A stretch of 28,971 nt of DNA from an uncultured Clostridia bacterium (lineage in GTDB: Bacteria; Bacillota; Clostridia; TANB77; CAG-508): assembly GCA_948664205.1 (NCBI GenBank), contig CAPNDH010000015.1, positions 1-28,971 of the forward strand, given 5' to 3'. Positions 1 to 6,776 of this stretch are shown here, piece by piece. The first letter of the stretch is position 1, and each line of letters begins with the position of its first letter. The notes beneath the pieces are model-generated. The model was not told where the DNA came from. It worked only from the letters and a program-made list of their open reading frames with translations, and did no database searches. A program made the translations under genes and the position numbers.

Positions 1-76
1 GTATTTACCCTATATTCCAACTTCCAACTTCTAACTTCTAACTTCCATTTGCAACTTCTAATTTCTAACTTCTAGC
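1..76. repeat. Heptad-arm hairpin repeat, family A, right part only
   Basis: Tandem variants of the 7-mer TTCTAAC/TTCCAAC follow GTATTTACCCTATAT, as in the right arms of complete family A copies near 16274, 18310 and 20513. The left arm lies outside the window. The arm runs into the end of the ylxR gene and contains its TAG stop codon. Confidence 0.75.
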
Positions 77-326
77 TAATTGTTTGTCTTAATTCATTAT
101 ATATTTCTTCGTCTATTTTTGTTTCAAATGTTCTTTCTAATTTCTTTGTTTTTATGGCTTTTTCTAAGCATTCTATTTTGTCACATATGTATGCTCCTCT
201 ACCATTTACTTTTCCTGTTTTATCTATGAAAATTTGACCTTCTTTATTTTTCACTATTCTTATTAGTTCTTTTTTTGGTTTTATTTCATTGCAACCTATA
301 CATGTTCTTTGTGGTATGCTTTTCAA
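72..326 (-). CDS. rnpM: YlxR/RnpM family RNA-binding protein (DUF448)
   Basis: Small basic protein of about 84 residues belonging to the YlxR (DUF448) family. In Bacillus and relatives this family is encoded between nusA and infB, and it has been linked to RNase P and RNA metabolism. The N-terminus carries the family signature P-Q-R-T-C-I-G-C, followed by K-K-E-L-I-R and the G-R-G-A-Y-I-C motif around residue 45. It lies 48 bases downstream of nusA in the classic rimP-nusA-ylxR order, so co-transcription is expected. Start choice: a GTG at 335 sits inside the ribosome binding site (AAGGAG then GTG), so the TTG at 326, about 8 bases after AAGGAG, is the better start. The last codons and stop overlap the family A repeat at the left edge. 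The gene that normally follows (ylxQ or infB) is outside the window. Confidence 0.88.
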   Translation of the reverse strand: MKSIPQRTCIGCNEIKPKKELIRIVKNKEGQIFIDKTGKVNGRGAYICDKIECLEKAIKTKKLERTFETKIDEEIYNELRQTIS

Positions 327-374
327 AATTTTCACTCCTTGTTTATTGTATTCACTAGGATTTTAATTCATGTC

Positions 375-1826
375 CTATTGTTCTGTTTCTTCTTTTTTCT
401 TTCTACCTCTTTTTTTAGGTGCTTCTTCTACTTTTTCTACTTCAGTTTCTTCAGCTTCTTTTTTGCTTTTTGTAGCTTTCTTTTTAGTATTTTCTTCTAT
501 TTTAGTTTCTTCTACTACTTCTTCCTTTTTCTTTCTGCCTCTCTTTTTAGGAGCTTCTTCTATTTTTTCTATTTCAGTTTCTTCTGCTACTTCTTCTTTT
601 TTCTTTCTACCTCTTTTTTTAGGTGTTTCTGTAACTTCTACATTTTCAACTTCATTATCATTTTTTTCTTCTGGTATAACTTCTTCTGCAATTTGTTCTA
701 CTTCTGATTCTTCTTGTATTTCTTCATTTTGCATTTTTGCTATCATTTCTCTAAATTGTGTTTCACTCTTTATATCTATTTTCCAGTTTGTTAACCTTGC
801 TGCTAAACGTGCATTTTGTCCTGCTTTTCCTATTGCTAAAGATAGTTGGTCATCTGGAACAATTACTTGTGCAAAATGTTCTTCTTCTTTTACATCAACT
901 GCCATTACTTGTGCTGGTAATAATGCTGATGATATATATATTGCTGGGTCTTCATTCCATTCTATTACATCTATTTTTTCACCATTTAATTCGTTTATTA
1001 TGTTTTGTATACGTATACCTTTTTGTCCAACACATGAACCTACTGGGTCTATATTTTCATTTGGTGAGTAGACTGCTACTTTACATCTATTTCCTGCATC
1101 TCTTGATACACTTTTTATTTCTATTAGCCCTTCATATATTTCTGGTATTTCAAGTTCAAATAGTTTTCTTACAAAATCATTGTGGCTTCTTGAAATTATT
1201 ACTTGTGTACTTCCTTTTAATCCTCTTTCTACTCCTACAACACATGCTCTTAATTTGTCATTTACATGATATCTTTCAGTAATAATTTGTTCTTTTAGAG
1301 GCATAACTCCTTCTAGTCTTCCTAAGTCTACTATAACTACTCCACCATCTGCTTTTTGTACTATACCAGATACTATTTCACCTTTTTTATCATTAAATTC
1401 ATTATATAAAAATTCACGAGATGCTTCTCTTATTTTTTGAATAATTACTTGTTTTGCTGTTCCTGCTGCAATTCTACCAAAGTTTTTTGGTACAAGTTCA
1501 TTTTCTATAACATCTCCTACTTTATGCTTTTTATCTATTTTTTGTGCCTCTTCTAATGATATTTGTACTTTTTCGTTTTCTACTTCTTCTACTATTTCTT
1601 TTTGCATATAAACATGTATTTCGCCTGTTTCTTTATCCATTGTTATTTTTACATTTTCATCTTCACAATCATAATTTCTTTTATATGCTGTAACTAATGC
1701 TGTTTCAATTGTTTCTAGCATTTCTTCCTTTTTTATTCCATTTTCCTTTTCAAGTTCCTCCATTGCAAATATTAATTCTGTACTATCGATTGCTGGTCCA
1801 TTTACTTTTGTTTGTTTCTTTTTCAT
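375..1826 (-). CDS. nusA: Transcription termination/antitermination factor NusA with a repetitive basic tail
   Basis: NusA, 483 residues, binds RNA polymerase and nascent RNA and controls pausing and termination. The N-terminal polymerase-binding domain spans about residues 10-135. An S1 domain follows near 149-210 (GEIVSGIVQKADGGVVIVDL region). KH1 has G-S-C-V-G-Q-K-G at 263-270, and KH2 has L-S-L-A-I-G-K-A-G-Q at 328-337. A typical Firmicute NusA ends soon after KH2 (about 350-370 residues). This one continues for about 120 residues with an acidic linker and three copies of PKKRGRKKKEE (402-412, 426-436, 470-480), plus a degenerate lysine-rich block near 447-457. The core K-R-G-R-K resembles an AT-hook or other minor-groove or RNA-binding peptide. 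Ribosome binding site GGGAGG lies upstream of the ATG. It is the middle gene of rimP-nusA-rnpM. Confidence 0.97.
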   Translation of the reverse strand: MKKKQTKVNGPAIDSTELIFAMEELEKENGIKKEEMLETIETALVTAYKRNYDCEDENVKITMDKETGEIHVYMQKEIVEEVENEKVQISLEEAQKIDKKHKVGDVIENELVPKNFGRIAAGTAKQVIIQKIREASREFLYNEFNDKKGEIVSGIVQKADGGVVIVDLGRLEGVMPLKEQIITERYHVNDKLRACVVGVERGLKGSTQVIISRSHNDFVRKLFELEIPEIYEGLIEIKSVSRDAGNRCKVAVYSPNENIDPVGSCVGQKGIRIQNIINELNGEKIDVIEWNEDPAIYISSALLPAQVMAVDVKEEEHFAQVIVPDDQLSLAIGKAGQNARLAARLTNWKIDIKSETQFREMIAKMQNEEIQEESEVEQIAEEVIPEEKNDNEVENVEVTETPKKRGRKKKEEVAEETEIEKIEEAPKKRGRKKKEEVVEETKIEENTKKKATKSKKEAEETEVEKVEEAPKKRGRKKKEETEQ

Positions 1827-1845
1827 TTTTATATTCCTCCCTTTT

Positions 1846-2307
1846 TTACCAATTATATTTTTGTTTCATAAGCGATATATTTTTTCTGTCTAGCTCTATT
1901 TGTTCGTTATTTTCTATATTTTTTATAATTATTTTTTCGTTATCAAATTCTTCTAATATTCCTAGCCATTCCTTACTTTCATTAAATGGTTTGAATAATT
2001 TTACTTCTATTTCTTTTCCTATAGATTCTTCTAAATGTTTATCTTTTCTAAGCATTCTTTCTATTCCCGGTGAAGAAACTTCTAAGAAATACTGTTCTTT
2101 TATATAATCTGCTTCATCTAGTAATTCGTTTATGCCATCGCTGACTTTTTCGCAATCATTTAAGTCTATTCCTTCTTTATTATCTATGAATATTCTTAAA
2201 AAATAGTCCTTTCCTTCTTTTGAATATTGAACATCATATAGTTCATATCCTAATTCCTGAACTTTTGGTTTTACTAGTTCTTCAACTCTTTCTTCAATAC
2301 TTGCCAA
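1846..2307 (-). CDS. rimP: Ribosome maturation factor RimP
   Basis: 153-residue RimP, needed for maturation of the 30S subunit. Conserved features visible are the N-terminal helix followed by E-L-G-Y-E-L-Y-D-V (about 17-25), the I-D-N-K-E-G-I-D-L-N-D-C motif (about 41-52), and the family hallmark E-V-S-S-P-G-I-E-R near residue 96. A small SH3-like C-terminal domain follows. Translation appears to begin at a TTG codon, placed about 5 bases after a perfect AAGGAGG. It is the first gene of the rimP-nusA-rnpM operon, and nusA follows 19 bases later. The intergenic stretch upstream is shared with the divergent dipeptidase gene. I see no clean SigA promoter there. Confidence 0.95.
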   Translation of the reverse strand: MASIEERVEELVKPKVQELGYELYDVQYSKEGKDYFLRIFIDNKEGIDLNDCEKVSDGINELLDEADYIKEQYFLEVSSPGIERMLRKDKHLEESIGKEIEVKLFKPFNESKEWLGILEEFDNEKIIIKNIENNEQIELDRKNISLMKQKYNW

Positions 2308-2360
2308 TTAAAGACCTCCTTAATATGAGAAAGTTTTTTCACTACTTTATGTGTAAAATT

Positions 2361-2450
2361 ACCCGCCACAGACGCCCAACGAATGATATATTTTTTTCTT
2401 CGACTAAAGCACAGAAAAAGATATATCATTCCGCTGTGGCTACTCTACAA
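2361..2450. repeat. Bulged palindromic repeat, family E, copy 1
   Basis: Imperfect hairpin with outer arms GCCACAG/CTGTGGC and an inner 11-bp stem GAATGATATAT/ATATATCATTC. The loop contains AAGCACAGAAAAAG. The same element occurs in reverse orientation at 17542-17630, with the inner stem changed on both sides, which is covariation. It occupies much of the 340-base space between rimP and the dipeptidase gene. Confidence 0.75.
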
Positions 2451-2482
2451 CTTAAAATAGCATACTTCCTATTATACAAACT

Positions 2483-2507
2483 AAGAGCGGAATTTGCTTC
2501 CGCTCTT
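2483..2507. terminator. Perfect 10-bp hairpin in the rimP/dipeptidase intergenic region
   Basis: AAGAGCGGAA, loop TTTGC, then TTCCGCTCTT: a perfect 10-bp stem. It has no long T run on either side and lies upstream of genes on both strands, so it may be a leader hairpin or an old repeat end rather than a terminator. Together with the family E repeat it is all I can see in 2308-2647. Confidence 0.4.
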
Positions 2508-2647
2508 GCTAATTCATTTTGTTTTACTTATATTATTATACCCTCTTTTGGTAAAAATTACAAGTGTTTTTTATAAAAATTTGATTTTTTTATGTATTTG
2601 TAATATTTTTCACAATTTATTAATATACATATATAAAGGAGGGATTT

Positions 2648-4054
2648 ATGTTTAAAGAGTATATTAAGAATAATAGTAATGAAATTATAGCTTCTGTTTG
2701 CGACTTAATTACATATCCTAGTGTTTCAAATCCTGAAGAAAATTCGTACTTTCCTTTTGGGAAGTCTTGTTCAGAAGCTTTAAAATATTTTTTAAATTTG
2801 GCCGAAAAATTAGGCTTTAGAACAAAAAATGTTGATGGCTATTGTGGATATGCAGAATGTGGTGAAGGTGAAGAATTAATTGGAATTATTGGACACTTAG
2901 ATGTTGTTCCTGCTAAAGATGATGATTGGACTTACTCACCTTTTATTCCTACTATCAGAAATAACTGTATATATGGTAGAGGAACTATTGATGATAAAGG
3001 ACCTGTTATTGCTTCTCTTTATGCAATTAAAGCTGTTTTAGAATATTGTAAATCTAATAATATAAAAATGAATAAAAGAGTAAGACTAATTGTAGGTCTT
3101 AATGAAGAAAAAGATTGGAAATGTATTAATTATTACAAAGAACATGAAGAACTTCCTACTATTTCTTTTAGCCCTGATGGAAGCTTTCCAGTTATTTTTG
3201 CTGAAAAAGGTGTTCTTTCTCTTTTAGTTTCTGCAAGACTTCCTCAAAATTTACCATTAGAAATTGAAAGTTTAGATTACAATAATAATGCTATTAATGT
3301 AGTTCCAAAACTTGCTAGTTGCATTTTAAAAATAAATAGAAATTTTAAAGCTGAATATATAATATCAATTTTAAAAGATATTATTGCAAAATATTCATAT
3401 GAAATTGATATTTATAAAATTGACGAAAATAATATAAAACTAACTTCTTACGGAAAAGCTAGCCATAGTGCTCACCCCGAACTTGGTGTAAATGCTATTA
3501 CAAAATTGCTAACTATTTTAAATGATTTATTTGTTAAAATTAATCTTTCTATACCTATATTATCCACATTTTGTAAATACATTGGGGATGATTATTCTGG
3601 AAGCAATATGAAAATAAATATTAAGGATGAATCTGGTTCTTTAACTTTAAATACTTCTCAGCTTTATATTAAAGATAATAAGATTAATATTGGTATTAAT
3701 TTAAGAGTTCCTATTCATACTTCTATGGATGATATTATAAATGTTTTTAATAAATGCTTTGGTAATTTTAGTATCGAAGTTCTTCGTACACAGGAGCCTT
3801 TATATATTGATAAAAATGATAATTTGGTAACTACTTTGTGTGGTGTTTTCAATGAAGTATGTAATACTAATTTTGAACCTATTGCTATTGGTGGAGCAAC
3901 ATATGCAAGAGCCTTTGATAATTGTGTTTCTTTCGGAATGAATTTTCCTGGCGATGAAGATATGTGCCATAAGGTTGATGAATTTATAGAAATTGATAAA
4001 TTACTTTTAGCAACTGATATTTATGCTAATGCTATATATAAGCTGTTGTTGTAA
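2648..4054 (+). CDS. M20 family (PepV/Sapep-type) dipeptidase
   Basis: 468-residue di-zinc metallopeptidase of the M20 family, similar in length and layout to PepV/Sapep dipeptidases that hydrolyse cytosolic dipeptides. Metal and catalytic residues are visible: H-L-D at 83-85 (in GIIGHLDVVPA), the bridging aspartate in G-R-G-T-I-D-D-K-G-P (about 110-119), the glutamate pair in L-N-E-E (about 151-154), and a C-terminal M-C-H-K-V-D-E-F histidine motif. An inserted lid domain lies around 180-340. Ribosome binding site AAAGGAGGG lies 7 bases before the ATG. It is monocistronic: divergent from rimP and convergent with hicB, with a strong hairpin terminator at 4061. PepV and related Xaa-His dipeptidases are not separable from sequence alone. 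Confidence 0.9.
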   Translation: MFKEYIKNNSNEIIASVCDLITYPSVSNPEENSYFPFGKSCSEALKYFLNLAEKLGFRTKNVDGYCGYAECGEGEELIGIIGHLDVVPAKDDDWTYSPFIPTIRNNCIYGRGTIDDKGPVIASLYAIKAVLEYCKSNNIKMNKRVRLIVGLNEEKDWKCINYYKEHEELPTISFSPDGSFPVIFAEKGVLSLLVSARLPQNLPLEIESLDYNNNAINVVPKLASCILKINRNFKAEYIISILKDIIAKYSYEIDIYKIDENNIKLTSYGKASHSAHPELGVNAITKLLTILNDLFVKINLSIPILSTFCKYIGDDYSGSNMKINIKDESGSLTLNTSQLYIKDNKINIGINLRVPIHTSMDDIINVFNKCFGNFSIEVLRTQEPLYIDKNDNLVTTLCGVFNEVCNTNFEPIAIGGATYARAFDNCVSFGMNFPGDEDMCHKVDEFIEIDKLLLATDIYANAIYKLLL

Positions 4055-4060
4055 TAAAAG

Positions 4061-4136
4061 TGAGTCAAAAGGGACAGATGACGCGTTGGGGACGTTTTCC
4101 TATGCGTCATCTGTCCCTTTTGATTCATTTTTTGTA
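4061..4136. terminator. Family D hairpin (GGGACA type), bidirectional terminator between dipeptidase and hicB
   Basis: Inverted arms TGAGTCAAAAGGGACAGATG... and ...CATCTGTCCCTTTTGATTCA form a stem of about 24 bp with one mismatch around the loop GTTGGGGACGTTTTCCTAT. It is followed by a T run. It lies 7 bases past the dipeptidase stop, between convergent genes. Related copies lie at 12422, 22593 and 25441. Confidence 0.8.
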
Positions 4137-4141
4137 TCCTC

Positions 4142-4564
4142 TTATTTTTCTTTTCCTATAATTCTTTTTGCTTTTAAGATATCTTTTAAGGCTGCTTGTA
4201 AAACTTTTGAGAAATTAATTTTTTGTTCTTCTGCTAGCTTGTTTAGCCATGCAGGTAGAGTTAATGTTTTCTTTACTGATACTACTTCTACCTCACTTCT
4301 AGCAAGAGGCATCCATACACTAACTAAAATTGGTTTTTCATTTTCTTTGCAATGTATATTTTCTATTGGTGTTGGTTCTGGAATTTCTATGTTTTCTTCT
4401 TCACATTCAACCATATATAATCCTAATACTTCCTCAGCATTATGTAATGCTTCTTTTGTATCATCTGCGCAAGAAAGACATCCTGGCAAATCCGGAAAAT
4501 AAATATTTACTCCTCCATCTTCTTCATAGTCAAAAATAGCTACATATTCATAAGTATTTTTCAT
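4142..4564 (-). CDS. hicB: HicB family antitoxin
   Basis: 140-residue HicB antitoxin. The N-terminal partial RNase H-like fold is recognisable: Y-E-Y-V-A-I-F-D-Y-E, then I-Y-F-P-D-L-P-G-C-L-S-C and A-L-H-N-A-E-E-V-L. The C-terminal part (about 90-135), with V-S-V-K-K-T-L-T-L-P-A-W-L-N-K, looks like a ribbon-helix-helix or HTH DNA-binding segment, as expected for autorepression. It follows hicA by 15 bases with its own AAGGAGAA site, so the pair is one operon (hicA-hicB). HicB neutralises HicA and usually represses the operon with it. Confidence 0.92.
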   Translation of the reverse strand: MKNTYEYVAIFDYEEDGGVNIYFPDLPGCLSCADDTKEALHNAEEVLGLYMVECEEENIEIPEPTPIENIHCKENEKPILVSVWMPLARSEVEVVSVKKTLTLPAWLNKLAEEQKINFSKVLQAALKDILKAKRIIGKEK

Positions 4565-4579
4565 TTTTCTAATTCTCCT

Positions 4580-4777
4580 TTACTTAAATTTTATTCCTGA
4601 TTGTTTTTGTATATTTTTTAATGTTCCAATTCTTACTGTATTTCTACTAATTGGTATAACTGCTAAATACTTTTGGTTTTCTTTTCTAAAAATATAATGA
4701 TCGCCTTTTATTCTATCTAGTTTCCAACCATTATCTTTTAATATTTTCATTACTTCTCTTGGTGAGTAACTTTTCAT
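4580..4777 (-). CDS. hicA: HicA family mRNA interferase toxin
   Basis: 65-residue HicA toxin with a dsRNA-binding-like fold, a translation-blocking mRNA interferase. The catalytic histidine motif G-D-H-Y-I-F is at about 25-30, preceded by L-K-D-N-G-W-K-L-D-R-I-K-G. The C-terminal T-V-R-I-G-T-L-K-N-I-Q-K-Q-S-G-I is typical of the family. Length matches the usual 60-90 residues. It is the first gene of hicAB, with a complete SigA promoter 21 bases upstream of the ATG. A second, truncated hicA-like fragment is present at 8470-8586. Confidence 0.93.
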   Translation of the reverse strand: MKSYSPREVMKILKDNGWKLDRIKGDHYIFRKENQKYLAVIPISRNTVRIGTLKNIQKQSGIKFK

Positions 4778-4797
4778 ATTATGTACATCCTTTCTAT

Positions 4798-4826
4798 ATT
4801 GTATACGTATTATTAATACGTGTCAA
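4798..4826 (-). promoter_or_regulatory. hicAB promoter with palindromic operator
   Basis: Read on the minus strand: -35 TTGACA (4826-4821), 17-base spacer, -10 TACAAT (4803-4798). The spacer is filled by a near-perfect inverted repeat, ACGTATTA-T-TAATACGT (4805-4821), ideally placed for a HicB or HicAB repressor to block polymerase. The operator role is inferred from position and from the known autoregulation of hic operons. Confidence 0.75.
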
Positions 4827-4879
4827 TATTTTTTGTTAAAATAAATATCATTTTATAAAATAAAAGCAAATTCGATATG

Positions 4880-4903
4880 CGGACGAGCTATGCTCGCCCC
4901 TAC
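4880..4903 (-). repeat. REP-like palindrome, family C, copy 1
   Basis: On the minus strand the element reads GTAG followed by GGGCGAGCATAGCTCGTCC: a GTAG head plus a short palindrome (CGAGC/GCTCG). It is nearly identical to 23594-23617. The GTAG head is shared with the elements that flank the RAYT gene. Confidence 0.7.
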
Positions 4904-4934
4904 AACTTAAAATTAATTTTTCGTATAATATAAA

Positions 4935-4976
4935 GGGCAACTAGAAATATAAGTTAAATTATATTTCTAGTTGCCC
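4935..4976 (-). terminator. recA terminator
   Basis: Perfect 18-bp stem, GGGCAACTAGAAATATAA and its complement, around the 6-base loop GTTAAA. It starts 26 bases after the recA stop. On the minus strand the 3' side continues TTTATATTATA, a moderate T tract. It separates recA from hicAB. Confidence 0.8.
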
Positions 4977-5001
4977 CTATTTATAGTTTTTCATTATTTA
5001 A

Positions 5002-6051
5002 TTATTCTTCTGTCTCGTCTTCTTGTGGTTCTTCATCACCTAAGCTTTTTTCAAAAGCTTCTGAAAATTTTGCTCTTATTTTTTCTTCCACTTCTTTTGC
5101 TATTTCTGGATTATCCATTAAATATTTTTTAACATTTTCTCTTCCTTGTCCTATTCTTTCTTCATTATAGCTAAACCATGAACCACTCTTTTCTATTATG
5201 TCTAAGTTTACTGCTATATCTAGTATATTTCCTTCTTTTGATATTCCTTTTCCATATACTATATCGAATTCTGCCTCTCTAAATGGTGGTGCTACTTTAT
5301 TTTTTACTACTTTTACTCTTGCTCTATTTCCTACTACTTCTCCATCTTGTTTGATGTTTTCTATTTTTCTTATGTCTAAACGTACTGATGCATAATATTT
5401 TAATGCTCTACCTCCTGCTGTTGTTTCAGGGTTACCAAACATAACTCCTACTTTTTCTCTTAATTGGTTAATAAATACTATACAGCATTTTGATTTGTTT
5501 ATAGCTCCTGCTAATTTTCTTAACGCTTGTGACATTAGCCTTGCTTGTAAACCTATATGTGAGTCTCCCATGTCTCCATCTATTTCTGCTTTTGGAACTA
5601 GCGCTGCTACTGAGTCTATTACTATTACATCTAATGCTCCACTTCTTACTAGTGCTTCTGCTATTTCTAATGCTTGTTCACCTGTATCTGGTTGAGATAC
5701 TATTAGGTTATCTATATCTACTCCTAAATGTTTTGCATATACTGGGTCTAATGCATGCTCTGCATCTACGAAAGCTGCTTCTCCACCCATTTTTTGTGCT
5801 TCTGCTATCATATGAAGTGCTAGTGTTGTTTTTCCTGAAGATTCTGGACCATAAACTTCTATTATTCTTCCACGTGGAATTCCACCTATTCCTAATGCTA
5901 TGTCTAAGCTTAATGCTCCTGTTGGTATAGCTTCTACATTCATTGCTTGGAATTCTCCTAATTTCATTACTGAACCTTTTCCAAATTGTTTTTCTATTTG
6001 CCCTAATGCTGCTTCTAATGCTTTCATTTTTTCTGAATTTTGATTACTCAT
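5002..6051 (-). CDS. recA: Recombinase RecA
   Basis: 349-residue RecA, the DNA strand-exchange and SOS-coprotease ATPase. Walker A G-P-E-S-S-G-K-T-T is at 68-76, the Walker B region is V-I-V-I-D-S-V-A-A-L, and loop L2 with G-N-P-E-T-T-A-G-G-R-A-L is intact. The C-terminus is the usual acidic tail (E-E-P-Q-E-D-E-T-E-E). Start: ATG with GGAGG about 8 bases upstream, and MSNQ...KMKALEAALGQIEKQFGKG is the expected N-terminus. It is monocistronic, with a consensus SigA promoter and its own strong terminator. I do not see a clear GAAC-N4-GTTC LexA box in the promoter region, which does not exclude SOS control. Confidence 0.99.
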   Translation of the reverse strand: MSNQNSEKMKALEAALGQIEKQFGKGSVMKLGEFQAMNVEAIPTGALSLDIALGIGGIPRGRIIEVYGPESSGKTTLALHMIAEAQKMGGEAAFVDAEHALDPVYAKHLGVDIDNLIVSQPDTGEQALEIAEALVRSGALDVIVIDSVAALVPKAEIDGDMGDSHIGLQARLMSQALRKLAGAINKSKCCIVFINQLREKVGVMFGNPETTAGGRALKYYASVRLDIRKIENIKQDGEVVGNRARVKVVKNKVAPPFREAEFDIVYGKGISKEGNILDIAVNLDIIEKSGSWFSYNEERIGQGRENVKKYLMDNPEIAKEVEEKIRAKFSEAFEKSLGDEEPQEDETEE

Positions 6052-6097
6052 TTATTTTTCCTCCTAAAATTTTGTTTTCTAAACCTTTGTTTGTTTT

Positions 6098-6125
6098 ATT
6101 ATACCGTATTAATTTTTTTTGTCAA
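6098..6125 (-). promoter_or_regulatory. recA SigA-type promoter
   Basis: Minus strand: TTGACA (6125-6120), 16-base spacer, TATAAT (6103-6098). Both hexamers are perfect, and the -10 lies 46 bases upstream of the recA ATG. Confidence 0.85.
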
Positions 6126-6163
6126 GTATTTTTTAAATTTTTTATTATTAAATATTTTTTACT

Positions 6164-6216
6164 GTAGGGGCTTAATCGGTTAGGAATACCTATAAGAATT
6201 TACCGAATTACGCCCT
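6164..6216 (+). repeat. REP-like element, family B, left flank of the RAYT gene
   Basis: GTAGGGGCTTAATCGGT...ACCGAATTACGCCCT: GTAG head followed by an imperfect palindrome (GGGC-TTAAT-CGGT against ACCG-AATTA-CGCCC). It is the inverted counterpart of 6702-6752 on the other side of the transposase gene. Confidence 0.8.
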
Positions 6217-6228
6217 CTTTCTTTTATT

Positions 6229-6684
6229 TTATTTAATCTTTAGATTGTCTCTATCCCAATTAATTGGATTATATCTTATATATTTTATAATTTCTTCTTT
6301 TTCATTTTCATCTCTAATAATATGTTCATAATAGTTTCTTTGCCATACTATTATCTTTTGTTCCTTATTTATTTGTTTTGTTGTAATTGATTTATATGTT
6401 GATATTAAATCTTTTAGATTCACTATTTTGTCATATTTTATTTCAATAATCATATGTATATGATTTGGCATTATTATATAATTATCTATTTCTATGCTTT
6501 TATTTTGTTTTATTCTACTTAATGTGTTTTCTGCTATTTCTCCATATTTTGATAATATTATTTTATCTTCTTTTATTTCACCAAATATATATCTTCTATC
6601 CTTTGAACATATTGTAATAAAATATTCTCCACATTGTGAATAATTATATTCTTTTAATCTTATTGTTTTTCTGTTTTTATTCAT
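6229..6684 (-). CDS. REP-associated tyrosine transposase (RAYT, IS200-like Y1 family)
   Basis: 151-residue single-domain Y1 (HUH-type) transposase of the TnpA-REP branch. The N-terminus has K-E-Y-N-Y-S-Q-C-G-E-Y-F-I-T-I-C. The HUH metal motif is in I-M-P-N-H-I-H-M-I-I (His75, His77). The catalytic tyrosine is in W-Q-R-N-Y-Y-E-H-I-I-R-D (Tyr118 or Tyr119). The C-terminal Y-I-R-Y-N-P-I-N-W is typical of RAYTs. Such proteins cut and rejoin single-stranded REP palindromes and are usually domesticated at one locus while non-autonomous REPs scatter. Ribosome binding site AGGAGA precedes the ATG. The gene is enclosed by inverted GTAG-headed palindromes (6164-6216 and 6702-6752), with the heads facing outward. 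Confidence 0.92.
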   Translation of the reverse strand: MNKNRKTIRLKEYNYSQCGEYFITICSKDRRYIFGEIKEDKIILSKYGEIAENTLSRIKQNKSIEIDNYIIMPNHIHMIIEIKYDKIVNLKDLISTYKSITTKQINKEQKIIVWQRNYYEHIIRDENEKEEIIKYIRYNPINWDRDNLKIK

Positions 6685-6701
6685 ATTTTTCTCCTATTTT
6701 T

Positions 6702-6752
6702 GGGCGTAATTCGGTATTCCTCTTTGGTATTCCTCACCGATTAAGCCCCTAC
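6702..6752 (-). repeat. REP-like element, family B, right flank of the RAYT gene
   Basis: GGGCGTAATTCGGTATTCC...ACCGATTAAGCCCCTAC. Read on the minus strand it starts with GTAGGGGCTTAATCGGT, as in the left-flank copy. Confidence 0.8.
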
Positions 6753-6776
6753 GGTATGAATAAATTATCTATTCTG

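Noticed and set aside
309..1071. Long plus-strand open frames rich in Phe and Ser
   Set aside because: They are antisense shadows of nusA and ylxR, produced by the Lys/Glu-rich repeats. No ribosome binding site or recognisable domain.
2308..2647. Riboswitch or ribosomal-protein leader upstream of rimP
   Set aside because: The structured sequence is explained by the family E repeat shared with 17542-17630 and a simple 10-bp hairpin.
6052..6125. LexA/SOS box before recA
   Set aside because: No GAAC-N4-GTTC-like site visible around the promoter; a divergent box cannot be excluded.
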